Source of the DNA: Candidatus Accumulibacter sp. 66-26
GTDB lineage: Bacteria; Pseudomonadota; Gammaproteobacteria; Burkholderiales; Rhodocyclaceae
Assembly (NCBI GenBank): GCA_001897745.1
Contig: MKUH01000021.1
Span: 124,001 to 188,000 of the forward strand
Direction of reading: 5' to 3'
Length of the DNA: 64,000 bases
The notes under the pieces are model-generated. The model had not been told where the DNA came from and ran no database searches. It worked only from the letters and a program-made list of their open reading frames with translations. Both the position numbers and the translations under genes were made by a program. This document shows, piece after piece, positions 1-10,136 of this stretch; position 1 is the stretch's first letter; the number at the start of each line of letters is the position of its first letter.

Positions 1-1158
1 CTGCAGAACCGCCACCCGTGGATTTTCGCCGGCTCGGTCGACCGCCTCGACGGGCGCGCGCGCATCGGCGACACGGTCGACGTGGTCGCCGCCAACGGAC
101 GCCCGCTGGCGCGCGCCGCCTGGAGTCCGCATTCGAAGATCAGGGCGCGCGTCTGGAGCTTCGATCCCGACGAGGTGATCGACGACGCCTTCTTCAAGCG
201 CCGCGTCGCCGCCGCCATCGAGCGCCGCGCGGCGCTGCCCGAACTGCGCGGACAGGACGGCCTGCGCCTGATCCACGGCGAATCGGACGGCCTGCCCGGC
301 GTCGTCGCCGACCGCTACGGCGACACCGTCGTCGTGCAGCTCACCGCCGCCGGCCCGGACAAATGGCGGCGCGCCATCGTCGGCGCCCTGCACAAGGCGA
401 CCGGCTGCGCGCGCATCTACGAGCGCTCGGACGTCGACGTGCGCCGCCTCGAAGGCCTGGAGCCGACCGCCGGCTGGCTGCTCGGCGAGGCGCCGCCGGA
501 GGCGGAGGCGCTGAGCATCGTCGAGAACGGCGTGCGCATGAAGGTCGACGTGGTCGGCGGGCACAAGACCGGCTTCTACCTCGACCAGCGCGACAACCGC
601 CTGCTGACGCGCGAGCTGGCCGCCGGGCGCGCCGTGCTCAACTGCTTCTGCTACACCGGCGGCTTCTCGCTGCAGGCGCTGGCCGGCGGCGCCGCGAGCG
701 TGCTCTCGATCGATTCGTCGGGGCCGGCGCTGCGGACCGCCGCCGAGAACCTGGCGCTCAATCCGCAGCTCGACGCGAGCCGCGCCGAGTGGCGCGAGGC
801 CGACGTCTTCAACGAGCTGCGCAAGCTGCGCGCCGAGGAACGGCGCTTCGACCTGATCGTCCTCGACCCGCCGAAGTTCGCCCCGTCGGCCGCGCACGCC
901 GAGCGCGCCGCGCGCGCCTACAAGGACATCAACGTGCTCGGCATGCGCCTGCTCAATCCGGGCGGCCTGCTGATGACTTACTCGTGCTCGGGCGGCATCG
1001 GCCCGGAGATGTTCCAGGGCATCGTCGCCGCTGCCGCCGTGGATGCCGGGCGCGACGCGCGCATCCTGCGCCGCCTGGCCGCCGCGCCGGACCATCCGGT
1101 GGCGCTGCATTTTTCCGAGGGCGAATACCTCAAGGGCCTGCTCGTCCAGGCCGACTGA
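1..1158 (+). CDS. rlmI: 23S rRNA m5C methyltransferase, RlmI-like (5' partial)
   Basis: Class I SAM-dependent methyltransferase of the RlmI (YccW) family, which makes m5C1962 in 23S rRNA. The frame is open from base 1 with no start codon, so the N-terminus lies outside the window; 385 residues are visible. The visible start (NRHPWIFAGSV) is the typical beginning of the N-terminal PUA-like domain, so only a few residues are missing. The methyltransferase domain shows the SAM-binding stretch NCFCYTGGFSLQA, the DPPKF motif after DLIVL, and the catalytic-Cys-like TYSCSG motif. It ends 167 bases before the next gene, which has its own promoter, so it is probably not part of the zinc operon. Confidence 0.88.
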   Translation: MQNRHPWIFAGSVDRLDGRARIGDTVDVVAANGRPLARAAWSPHSKIRARVWSFDPDEVIDDAFFKRRVAAAIERRAALPELRGQDGLRLIHGESDGLPGVVADRYGDTVVVQLTAAGPDKWRRAIVGALHKATGCARIYERSDVDVRRLEGLEPTAGWLLGEAPPEAEALSIVENGVRMKVDVVGGHKTGFYLDQRDNRLLTRELAAGRAVLNCFCYTGGFSLQALAGGAASVLSIDSSGPALRTAAENLALNPQLDASRAEWREADVFNELRKLRAEERRFDLIVLDPPKFAPSAAHAERAARAYKDINVLGMRLLNPGGLLMTYSCSGGIGPEMFQGIVAAAAVDAGRDARILRRLAAAPDHPVALHFSEGEYLKGLLVQAD

Positions 1159-1244
1159 GGCGTGCGGCCGGCCTTCCGCGAAGGGCGCGGCCGCCGCCAG
1201 ATGTTCGCGGCCGCGCGGGCGGGCGTCGCGCTGTCCGCAGCACC

Positions 1245-1283
1245 TGCAACATGGTTGCATGTGCAACCCGGCTATGCTCTAAT
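1245..1283 (+). promoter_or_regulatory. zinc operon promoter inside an inverted-repeat operator
   Basis: Three half-sites follow one another: TGCAAC (1245-1250), GTTGCA (1254-1259) and TGCAAC (1262-1267). They form two overlapping perfect inverted repeats with 3- and 2-base spacers. A good sigma-70 promoter overlaps them: -35 TTGCAT (1255-1260), 17-base spacer, -10 TCTAAT (1278-1283) with an extended TGC just before it. The regulator start is at 1326. The layout fits autorepression by the Fur-family protein encoded next. I infer that it is the Zur operator; the half-site is not one I can match with certainty to a published Zur consensus. Confidence 0.65.
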
Positions 1284-1325
1284 CGGCCTTCCCGATTTTT
1301 GCGGCCGCCGGCCCGTTCGCCCACC

Positions 1326-1765
1326 GTGTCCACCCGTTCCCGCCGTTCCACCGAAGCCGACGTCGTCGCCGCGCAGATCCGCGCTTCCGGTGCGCGCGCC
1401 ACGCCGGCGCGCATCCGCGTTCTGCAATTGCTGCGCGCCGCGCCGGCCGCGCTGACCCACCACGACATTGAGCAGGCGCTCGGCGACGCGATGCTCGACC
1501 GCGTCACGCTCTACCGCGTGCTCGACTGGCTCGTCGAGTCCGGCCTCGCGCACAAGAACGCCGACGCCAGCCGCGTCTTCCGCTTCTCGCTGGCGGCGCC
1601 CGGCGAGCACACGGCGCACGCGCACTTCCGCTGCGACGACTGCGGCAAGGTCTACTGCCTGGACGACGCGCCGCCGCCGCCGCCCGCGCTGCCGCAGGGC
1701 TTCCAGCTGGCGCGCATGGACGTCGACCTGCGCGGCCGCTGCGCGACCTGCGCGGAAGCGCGGGC

Positions 1766-1769
<4 letters not shown>
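1326..1769 (+). CDS. zur: Fur-family transcriptional regulator, probable Zur
   Basis: A 147-residue Fur-family repressor with an N-terminal winged helix (recognition region [17 protein letters not shown], about 58-74) and a C-terminal metal and dimerisation domain. Two CxxC pairs (C103/C106 and C139/C142) form the usual structural zinc site, and H95, H98 and H100 sit in the regulatory-site region. The start is a GTG at 1326, chosen because family homology begins soon after it and the promoter lies just upstream. The stop overlaps the next ATG (ATGA). It heads an operon of zinc GTPases and a ZnuACB-type transporter, so Zur is favoured over Fur or PerR; the assignment rests mainly on this context. 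Confidence 0.82.
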
Positions 1770-2805
<1,036 letters not shown>

Positions 2806-2821
<16 letters not shown>

Positions 2822-3939
2822 ATCCGGCGCGCGCCATCCCGGTCACCGTGCTCACCGGCTTCCTCGGCGCCGGCAAGACGACGCTGCTCAACCGCCTGCT
2901 GCGCCAGCCGGCGCTGGCCGACGCGGCGGTGCTGATCAACGAGTTCGGCGCCGTCGGCATCGACCACCATCTCGTCGACAAGGTCGACGACAGCATCGTC
3001 CTGCTCGACTCCGGCTGCCTGTGCTGCAGCGTGCGCGGCGACCTCGCGCGCGCCCTGCGCGACCTCTTCATGCGCCGCCTGCGCCGCGAGATTCCGCCCT
3101 TCTCGCGCGTGCTGATCGAAACCACCGGCCTCGCCGATCCGGCGCCCGTGCTGTCCACGCTGCTCGAGGATTTCTTCATCGCCGAGCGCTACCGCATCGA
3201 CGGCGTCGTCGCGGCGGTCGACGCGACGCACGCCGGCGGCCAGCTGGCGCGCCACTTCGAGGCGGTCAGGCAGGTCGCGATGGCCGACCGCCTGCTGCTC
3301 ACCAAGTGCGATCTGGCGACGCCGGAACAGATCGCGCAGCTTGCGCGCCGTCTGGCGCGCATCAATCCGGGCGCGCCGCAGATCGAGGTGCGCGACGGCG
3401 CGATTGACGCCGAGCGCGTCATGGGCTGCGGCCTCTACGACCCGCGCACGAAGAGCGCCGACGTCGGGCGCTGGCTGGCCGAGGAAAAGGTGCGCGGCGC
3501 CGCCGCCGCGACGATGGCTGAATCGGCCGCGGCGGGCGGGACGGAAGGCGGCGCGGCGCCCGACGTGGGCGCCCACGCCCACGATCCGGCGCGCCACGAC
3601 GCGCTGGTGCACGCCTTCGTGCTGCGTTTCGCGCAGCCTTTCCGCTGGCCGGAATTCGCCGAGGCGCTCGACGTGCTGCTCGCCACCTGCGGCGAGCGCA
3701 TCCTGCGCGTCAAGGGCCTGATCCACGTCGTCGGCGAGGATGCGCCGCGCGTCGTGCACTGCGTGCAGCACATGCGCTACCCCGAAGCCGCGCTGCCGGC
3801 GTGGCCGGATGCGGCGCGCGACAGCCGCATCGTCTTCATCGTGCGCGGACTGGCGCGCAGCGTCGTCGAACAGGCCTTCGTCATGTTCTGCGCCGCAGAG
3901 GCAACAGAGTCCGCCGAAGCCACGGGGGACGCCGAATGA
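2806..3939 (+). CDS. COG0523/CobW-family GTPase, second copy
   Basis: A second G3E GTPase of about 377 residues directly after the first. Walker A is GFLGAGKTT (18-26) and the CxCC motif is in GCLCC (70-74). A His-containing segment AHAHDPARH lies in the later half. The start is taken as GTG 2806, which overlaps the previous gene by 16 bases, because the P-loop begins only 17 residues later and the frame offers no good ATG nearby. It resembles the first copy in the N-terminal half and diverges after it, so the pair is probably an old duplication with different client proteins. The stop overlaps the next ATG (ATGA). Confidence 0.85.
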
Positions 3940-4298
3940 AACGCTGGCGGGGCGCGCTCTTCGCCTTTCTGCTGCTGTTCGCGCAGACGGCGGCGCTCCT
4001 GCACGCCTTCGAGCATCGTCCCGGCGCGGCCGGCGGTGCGGTCGCAGCCGCCGGGTTTGGCGAATCTGCTGAATCCGCCGATTTCGCCGATTCCGCCGAT
4101 TCCGCCGACTCCACGGAGCCCGCCGGCCACGCCTGCGCCTTCTGCCTCGCCGCGCACGGCCTCGACGCGCCGCTCGCGGCGGCGGCCGGCGCCGCGCCGC
4201 TGCTCTCCTTCGCCGCCGTCCCGGCGCCGGCGTCCTTCTACCTTTCCCCGCCGCCCGCGCCGCCCGCCCGCGGCGCCCGCGCCCCGCCGTCCGCCTGA
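3936..4298 (+). CDS. small exported CxxC protein of the zinc operon (DUF2946-like)
   Basis: A 120-residue protein with an N-terminal signal peptide or membrane anchor (WRGALFAFLLLFAQTAALLH). A short low-complexity stretch of (E/D)SA tripeptides follows, then HACAFCLAAHG, a CxxC motif flanked by histidines, and an Ala/Pro-rich tail. Small proteins with an anchor and a CxxC-His motif near metal genes are often placed in DUF2946; this match is tentative. Its function is unknown. The ATG overlaps the stop of the second GTPase, and the porin-like gene follows 57 bases later, so it is part of the zinc operon. It could bind zinc in the periplasm, but that is inference. Confidence 0.65.
   Translation: MKRWRGALFAFLLLFAQTAALLHAFEHRPGAAGGAVAAAGFGESAESADFADSADSADSTEPAGHACAFCLAAHGLDAPLAAAAGAAPLLSFAAVPAPASFYLSPPPAPPARGARAPPSA
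4062..4115 (+). repeat. six 9-bp in-frame repeats
   Basis: Six consecutive 9-base units close to GATTCCGCC occur inside the small CxxC protein gene: GAATCTGCT, GAATCCGCC, GATTTCGCC, GATTCCGCC, GATTCCGCC, GACTCCACG. They encode (E/D)(S/F)(A/T) tripeptides. Copy number could change by slippage without breaking the frame. Confidence 0.85.
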
Positions 4299-4355
4299 TC
4301 CTCCTCCGTTCCGCCCGCCGCCCCAGCGCGGCGCTCTGTCATTTCAGGAGTCATC

Positions 4356-5813
4356 ATGCGTACTGCCGTGCCCACGGTGCGCGAACTCGCGTTCGCCGCC
4401 GCCTTGTCCGTTCCCTTGTCCATCGCCTCGCCGGCCCACGCCGCCGGCCCGGCCAAGGACACCGATCTGGCGCAGATCCGCGCCCAACTGCAGCAGATGA
4501 AAGACGCTTACGAGCAGCGCATCGCCGCGCTCGAGCAGCGGCTGGCCCAGGCCGAAAGCACCGCCGGGCAGGCCGCCAGAAGCGCCGAGGCGAGCGCCAC
4601 GCAGGCGCAGGTCGCGGTGCAGGAAGCCAGCCTGCGCGCCGCGCCGCCGGCGGCGCCGGCCGGCCCGGCGAGCGGCTTCAACCCGGAAGTCTCGCTGATC
4701 CTGCAGGGCCAGTACAAAAGCATGAAGGATGTGCCGGAGCGCGCCATCACCGGCTTCTGGCCGGCCGGCGGGCACGACCACGGCGCCGACCCGCGCGGCT
4801 TCTCGCTCGACCACAGCGAACTGGTCATGGCCGCCAACATCGATCCCTGGTGGCGCGGTCAGCTGATGCTCGGCCTGCAGGACGACAAGGCCGAAGTCGA
4901 GGAAGCCTGGTTCCAGTCGCTCGGCATCGGGCACGGCATCGGCCTCAAGGCCGGGCGCATCCGCTCCGGCATCGGCTACCTCAACGAGCAGCATGCCCAT
5001 GCCTGGGACTTTGCCGACGCGCCGCTGATCTACAAGGCGATGTTCGGCGAGCACGGGAGCTACGCGCAGGACGGCGTGCAGCTGAAATGGGTGGCGCCGA
5101 CCGAGACCTTCGTCGAACTCGGCGCCGAGCTGGGGCGCGGAGCCGCCTTCCCGGGCACCGACCGCAACAAGAACGGCAGCGGTTCCGGCGCGCTCTTCGC
5201 GCACTTCGGCGGCGACGTCGGCGCGAACCACAGCTGGCGTACCGGCGTCTCCTACCTGCGCACGGCGGCCCGCGAGCGCGAGGCGCATTTCACCGACGTC
5301 GGCGGGCTGGAGGCGCAGGGCGCGTTCGCCGGAAACTCGCGGACCTGGATCGCCGACTTCGTCTGGAAGTGGGCGCCGAACGGCAATCCGAAGTATCAGA
5401 ATTTCAAGCTGCAGGGCGAATGGTTCCAGCGCCGCGAGCAGGGCACGCTCGACTGCCGCGACGAGGACGGCGTCGGCAACGCCTGCGCCGCCGGCGTCCT
5501 CAGCGACTACGCCAGCCGCCAGTCGGGCTGGTATCTGCAGGGCGTCTACCAGTTCACGCCGAACTGGCGCGCCGGCGCGCGCTACGACCGCCTCGACTCG
5601 GGCCGCCGCGATTTCGGCGTCAACGCCGCCAACCTCGTCGTCGACAGCTATCGTCCAAGCCGCGCCACGCTGATGGCAGACTACAGCTGGAGCGAATTCT
5701 CGCGCCTGCGCCTGCAGTTCGCGCGCGACAGGTCGATGCAGGGCATCACCGACAACCAGGTGACGCTGCAGTACATCATGAGCCTCGGCGCGCACGGCGC
5801 GCACAAATTCTAG
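4356..5813 (+). CDS. outer-membrane porin-like protein of the zinc operon
   Basis: A 485-residue protein with a Sec signal peptide (cleavage near residue 29, AHA/A). A predicted coiled coil runs from about 36 to 85 (DLAQIRAQLQQMKDAYEQR and following), then a long domain of alternating aromatic and polar residues ends in a C-terminal Phe, as in beta-barrels inserted by the BAM complex. The N-terminal coiled coil plus barrel resembles OprP/OprO-type or trimeric porins. Histidines are common (GHDHG, NEQHAHAWD, the last residues GAHGAHKF). The start is supported by GGAG nine bases upstream. Its place between the zinc GTPases and the ABC transporter suggests it carries zinc or a zinc chelate across the outer membrane; the substrate is inferred. 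Confidence 0.75.
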   Translation: MRTAVPTVRELAFAAALSVPLSIASPAHAAGPAKDTDLAQIRAQLQQMKDAYEQRIAALEQRLAQAESTAGQAARSAEASATQAQVAVQEASLRAAPPAAPAGPASGFNPEVSLILQGQYKSMKDVPERAITGFWPAGGHDHGADPRGFSLDHSELVMAANIDPWWRGQLMLGLQDDKAEVEEAWFQSLGIGHGIGLKAGRIRSGIGYLNEQHAHAWDFADAPLIYKAMFGEHGSYAQDGVQLKWVAPTETFVELGAELGRGAAFPGTDRNKNGSGSGALFAHFGGDVGANHSWRTGVSYLRTAAREREAHFTDVGGLEAQGAFAGNSRTWIADFVWKWAPNGNPKYQNFKLQGEWFQRREQGTLDCRDEDGVGNACAAGVLSDYASRQSGWYLQGVYQFTPNWRAGARYDRLDSGRRDFGVNAANLVVDSYRPSRATLMADYSWSEFSRLRLQFARDRSMQGITDNQVTLQYIMSLGAHGAHKF

Positions 5814-5825
5814 GGAGCACGGAAC

Positions 5826-6784
5826 ATGAATCGCTTGTCGAACCGTTTCTTCACCTCCGCTTTCGCTTCGCCGCTGTTCCGCGGCGCGTGTGCGGCGGTC
5901 GCCGCCTTTCTCGTCCTCGGACTGTTCCCGCCGCCCGCCGCGGCCGCCGTCGAAGTCTTCGCCACCGTCCCCGAATGGGCGGCGCTGGCGCAGGAAATCG
6001 GCGGCGACAAGGTGCGCGTCTACAGCGCCACGCAGGGCCTGCAGGACCCGCACCGGATCGACGCCAAACCGTCGCTGATCGCGCGCGCGCGCTCGGCGCA
6101 GCTCGTCGTCGCGACCGGTGCCGAGCTGGAGGTCGGCTGGCTGCCGGTGGTCGTCCGCGAATCTGGCAACGCCCGCATCCAGCCCGGCCAGCCCGGCTAC
6201 TTCGAGGCAGCGCGCTACGTCGCCATGCTCGAAGTGCCGGCCGTGCTCGACCGCGCGCACGGCGACGTGCACGCCGGCGGCAATCCGCACGTGCAGACCG
6301 ATCCGCGCAACCTGTTCCGGATCGGCGAGGCGCTCGCCGCGCGGTTGGCCGAGCTCGACCCGCCCAATGCGGCGGCGTATCAGGCCGGCTACCGGGACTT
6401 CGCCGGCCGCCTGCGCAACGCCGTCGCACGCTGGGAAAAGGAGGCGGCGCCGCTGCGCGGCGTGCCCATCCTCGTCCAGCACAAGGCCTTTCCCTATCTG
6501 CAGAACTGGCTCGGGCTGACAGAAGTCGGCTGCCTGGAGGCGAAGCCCGGCGTCGAGCCGTCGAGCGCGCAGCTCGCCGGCATCGTCGCGCAGCAGGCTG
6601 CGCGGCCGGCGAAAATGGTCATCCGCGCGGCCTACCAGTACGACGCGCCGTCGCGCTGGATCGCCGAGCGCGCGCGGATTCCCGCCGTGACGCTGCCGTT
6701 CACGATCGGCGGCACGCCGGAGGCGAAGGACCTCTTTTGGCTCTACGACGACACCGTGCGCCGCCTGCTCAAGGGACTGCAGGA

Positions 6785-6788
<4 letters not shown>
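5826..6788 (+). CDS. znuA: zinc ABC transporter substrate-binding protein, ZnuA-like
   Basis: A 320-residue cluster A-I metal-binding protein with a signal peptide ending near residue 41 (PPPAAAA). Likely metal ligands are H76 (DPHRI), a His in HGDVHAGGNPH (145-155) and H219 (VQHKAFPYL), in the order expected for ZnuA. The long acidic His-rich loop found in E. coli ZnuA is absent; the short HGDVHAGGNPH segment occurs instead. It starts 12 bases after the porin-like gene, and its stop overlaps the ATPase start (ATGA). It should deliver periplasmic zinc to the permease; manganese is a less likely alternative given the regulator and GTPase neighbours. Confidence 0.85.
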
Positions 6789-7407
<619 letters not shown>

Positions 7408-7411
<4 letters not shown>

Positions 7412-8220
7412 ACGGCGCCTTGCTCTTCGATCCGCTGTTCGCCGGTCCCTTCGCCACCGGCCTCTGCTTCGCCGTCCTGCTGCCGCTGCTCGGCGCCTGG
7501 CTGCGTCTGCGCGACGAATGGCTGGCGGCGCTCGCCTTCGCCCAGACGGCGGCGGCCGGCGCGCTGCTGGCGATGCTCGCCGGTGCGCCCCTGCTGCTCG
7601 GCGGCCTCGCCGCCGCGGCGCTCGCGGCGGGGCTGAAGCACGCCTTCGAGGGCGCCACGCGCGGCGCGCAGGGCGCCGCCTACGCGATGCTGCTGCTGCT
7701 CGGCTGGGGCGTCTCGGTGCTGCTGGTGGCCAATCTGCCGCTCGCCGAACGCATGGGGCACGCGCTGTTCGACGGCCAGCTCTATCTCACCGAGCGTTCG
7801 CACCTGATCAGCGCCGGCGTGTTCGCCGCCGGCGCGCTGCTCGCCCTGCGTCCGCTCTCGCGCCGCCTGCTGCTCGCGCACTTCTTCCCCGACCTGTTCC
7901 GCGCGCGCGGACTGTCCGAGCGGCGCGCGCATTTCGCCTTCGACCTGCTGGTCGCCGGCGCGCTGGCGCTCGCGACCATGAGCATCGGCGTGATGGGCGC
8001 CTTCGCGCTGATCTTCGTGCCGCCGCTCATCGCCTTCGGCTGGGCCGGCAGCTGGCGGCGCGCGCTCGCGCTCGGCGTGGCGGTCGGCGTGGCGAGCTAC
8101 GTCCTCGCCTTCGGTCTCGCGCTGGCGCTCGATCAGCCCTTCGGACCGCTGCTCGCGCTGCTGCTCGTCGCCGCCGGCGTGGCGAGCGCGCTGGGACGCC
8201 GTTGGGCCGGCCATGCCTGA
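7408..8220 (+). CDS. znuB: zinc ABC transporter permease, ZnuB-like
   Basis: A 270-residue integral membrane protein of the ABC-3 family with about eight hydrophobic helices. The conserved late segment ALATMSIGVMGAFALIFVPPLIAF matches the helix region preceding the ATPase contact in ZnuB/MntB permeases (shown here only as part of a longer run around 7970-8040). It starts inside the stop codon of the ATPase gene (ATGA) and is the last gene of the zinc operon; no good terminator is visible in the 106 bases after it. It forms the inner-membrane channel of the transporter. Confidence 0.86.
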
Positions 8221-8255
8221 TCTACCGGAAAGGCGGTAAATGGCGGCGGGGCAAA

Positions 8256-8284
8256 TTGCAGCACGTCGGGTGATGTGTTAAAAC
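8256..8284 (+). promoter_or_regulatory. possible promoter of the STAS-hslVU unit
   Basis: TTGCAG (8256-8261) and TAAAAC (8279-8284) are separated by 17 bases, about 45 bases before the chosen STAS start. Both boxes are only partial matches to the sigma-70 consensus. No heat-shock sigma-32 promoter is obvious. Confidence 0.3.
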
Positions 8285-8326
8285 AAGCCCTCTTCGTCAA
8301 TGCTTTTTCCGCTTGCCCGGCAACTC

Positions 8327-9541
8327 ATGGTGTTTTCCTTCTTCAAAAAACCGCAGGAAAAAATGGTGGCCAAGCCGGCGGCCGCCCCGCGCCCGCGCGC
8401 GGAGGACGCCGCCGCGCCGCCTGAGGAAAAGACCGCCGCCGTCCCGCCGTCCGGCGCCGGCGCGGCCCCGCAGCCCGATCTCGATACGCCGCTCGATTTC
8501 AGCGACTTCGAGTTCAGCGAAAGCCCCCCCGATTTCCACGTCGAGGCCGACGTCGATCCGATCGACGCCGACGTCGAACAGGCCGCCGTCCTCTACGCCA
8601 ACGCGCAGGACGACGCGGTGCGCGTCCTGCTCGAGGACGCCGTGCGCGTGCACAACTTCGGTCCGGGCGAACGGCTGTGGATGATGCTCTTCGACCTGTA
8701 CCGGCTGACCGGCCAGAAAGCCGCTTTCGAGGCGCTGGAAATCGACTACGCGCGCGCCTTCGAGAAGTCGCCGCCGACCTGGCGCGATCGTTCCCGGACG
8801 ACCGCCGCCGCCAAGCCGGCGCCGGTTCCCGGCAGTGTGCTGTTCGCGGGCGAGCTGACCGGCGACAACGATGCGGGCTTCGACGCCGCGATGCAGGCGT
8901 TGGAAAAATCGCCACGGCTGCGCCTCGACCTGTCCCGGGTGGCGACGATCGACGCCGCCGGCTGTAACCGTCTGCTCGCGCTGTTGCAGAAAGCGCGCAA
9001 GACGAAACGCGAGGTCGAGCTGCTCGGCCGCGACAACCTCGGCGCGCTGCTCGGACCCTGCGTCGAGACGGGCCGCGCCGAGTCGCCCGACTGCTGGCTG
9101 CTGCTGCTTGAACTGCACCAGTTGCAGGGCCGGCAGGACGCCTTCGAGGAGCTGGCGGTCGACTTCGCGGTCACTTTCGAAGTCTCGCCGCCCTCCTGGG
9201 AAGCGCAGCGGGTCGCCGCCGCCGAAGCGCCGCCGGCCTTCGCCGAAGCGCCGGCGAGCGATGCCGCCGCGCCCGAGGCCTACGCGCTGCAGGGCGAGAT
9301 CAAGGCGGCGCGCTTCACCGATCTGCCGGCCTTTGCCGACGCCCACGACCTCGTGGTCGTCGACTGCGCGGGCATCACGCGCATCGATTTCGTCAGCGCC
9401 GGCGTGCTGCTCAACGTGCTGACCACGGTGCGGCGCAGCGGCAAGCAGATCGTCTTCCGCCATCCCAACCAACTCGTCGCCGAACTGTTCGGCGTCGTCG
9501 GCCTCAAGGCCGTGGCCGAGATCATTCCGGCCAAACATTAG
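8327..9541 (+). CDS. tandem STAS-domain protein
   Basis: A 404-residue soluble protein with two STAS-like (anti-sigma-factor antagonist fold) segments. One is at roughly 165-245 (LRLDLSRVATIDAAGCNRLL) and one at the C-terminus (LVVVDCAGITRIDFVSAGVLL). Acidic, Ala/Pro-rich linkers and a repeated element (LWMMLFDLYRLTGQKAAFE / WLLLLELHQLQGRQDAFE) lie around them. The two repeats suggest internal duplication. The start is ATG 8327 (VFSFFKKP follows); ATG 8300 and ATG 8363 are in-frame alternatives, the last with AGGA just upstream. It sits nine bases upstream of hslV. The exact role is unknown; STAS domains usually mediate partner-switching or scaffolding. Confidence 0.75.
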   Translation: MVFSFFKKPQEKMVAKPAAAPRPRAEDAAAPPEEKTAAVPPSGAGAAPQPDLDTPLDFSDFEFSESPPDFHVEADVDPIDADVEQAAVLYANAQDDAVRVLLEDAVRVHNFGPGERLWMMLFDLYRLTGQKAAFEALEIDYARAFEKSPPTWRDRSRTTAAAKPAPVPGSVLFAGELTGDNDAGFDAAMQALEKSPRLRLDLSRVATIDAAGCNRLLALLQKARKTKREVELLGRDNLGALLGPCVETGRAESPDCWLLLLELHQLQGRQDAFEELAVDFAVTFEVSPPSWEAQRVAAAEAPPAFAEAPASDAAAPEAYALQGEIKAARFTDLPAFADAHDLVVVDCAGITRIDFVSAGVLLNVLTTVRRSGKQIVFRHPNQLVAELFGVVGLKAVAEIIPAKH

Positions 9542-9550
9542 GAAATTCCC

Positions 9551-10087
9551 ATGGAGCAATACCACGGCACCACGATCCTCTCGGTGCGCCGCGGCAACCG
9601 CGTCGCCATGGGCGGCGACGGTCAGGTCACGCTCGGCAGCATCGTCATCAAGGCCAGCGCGCGCAAGGTGCGGCGCATTCACCAGGGCAAAATCCTGGCC
9701 GGCTTCGCCGGCGGCACGGCCGACGCCTTCACGCTCTTCGAGCGCTTCGAGGCCAAGCTCGACAAGCATCAGGGCAACCTGCTGCGCTCGGCCGTCGAAC
9801 TCGCCAAGGACTGGCGCAGCGACCGCGCCCTGCGCCGGCTCGAAGCCATGCTGGCGGTGGCCGACCGCGAGAATTCGCTGATCATCACCGGCAACGGCGA
9901 CGTGCTCGAACCCGAGCACGGCATCGTCGCCATCGGCTCGGGCGGCGCCTACGCCCAGTCGGCGGCGCGCGCGCTGATCGAGAACACCGAACTCGACCCG
10001 GCCGACGTGATCCGCAAGTCGCTCGAAATCGCCGGCGACCTGTGCATCTATACCAACCACAGCTTCACCATCGAGACGCTCGAGTAG
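9551..10087 (+). CDS. hslV: ATP-dependent protease subunit HslV
   Basis: A 178-residue threonine peptidase of the HslVU (ClpQY) complex. After a six-residue propeptide (MEQYHG) comes TTILSVRR, so T7 is the expected N-terminal nucleophile after processing. The conserved [10 protein letters not shown] and [16 protein letters not shown] segments follow. HslV forms a double hexamer that degrades unfolded and regulatory proteins fed by HslU. The gene lies 49 bases upstream of hslU, the standard arrangement. Confidence 0.97.
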   Translation: MEQYHGTTILSVRRGNRVAMGGDGQVTLGSIVIKASARKVRRIHQGKILAGFAGGTADAFTLFERFEAKLDKHQGNLLRSAVELAKDWRSDRALRRLEAMLAVADRENSLIITGNGDVLEPEHGIVAIGSGGAYAQSAARALIENTELDPADVIRKSLEIAGDLCIYTNHSFTIETLE

Positions 10088-10136
10088 GCGCGCCCGGCGC
10101 GCGTGCGCCGGCCGGCCGCAAGGCGCAGGACCCATC

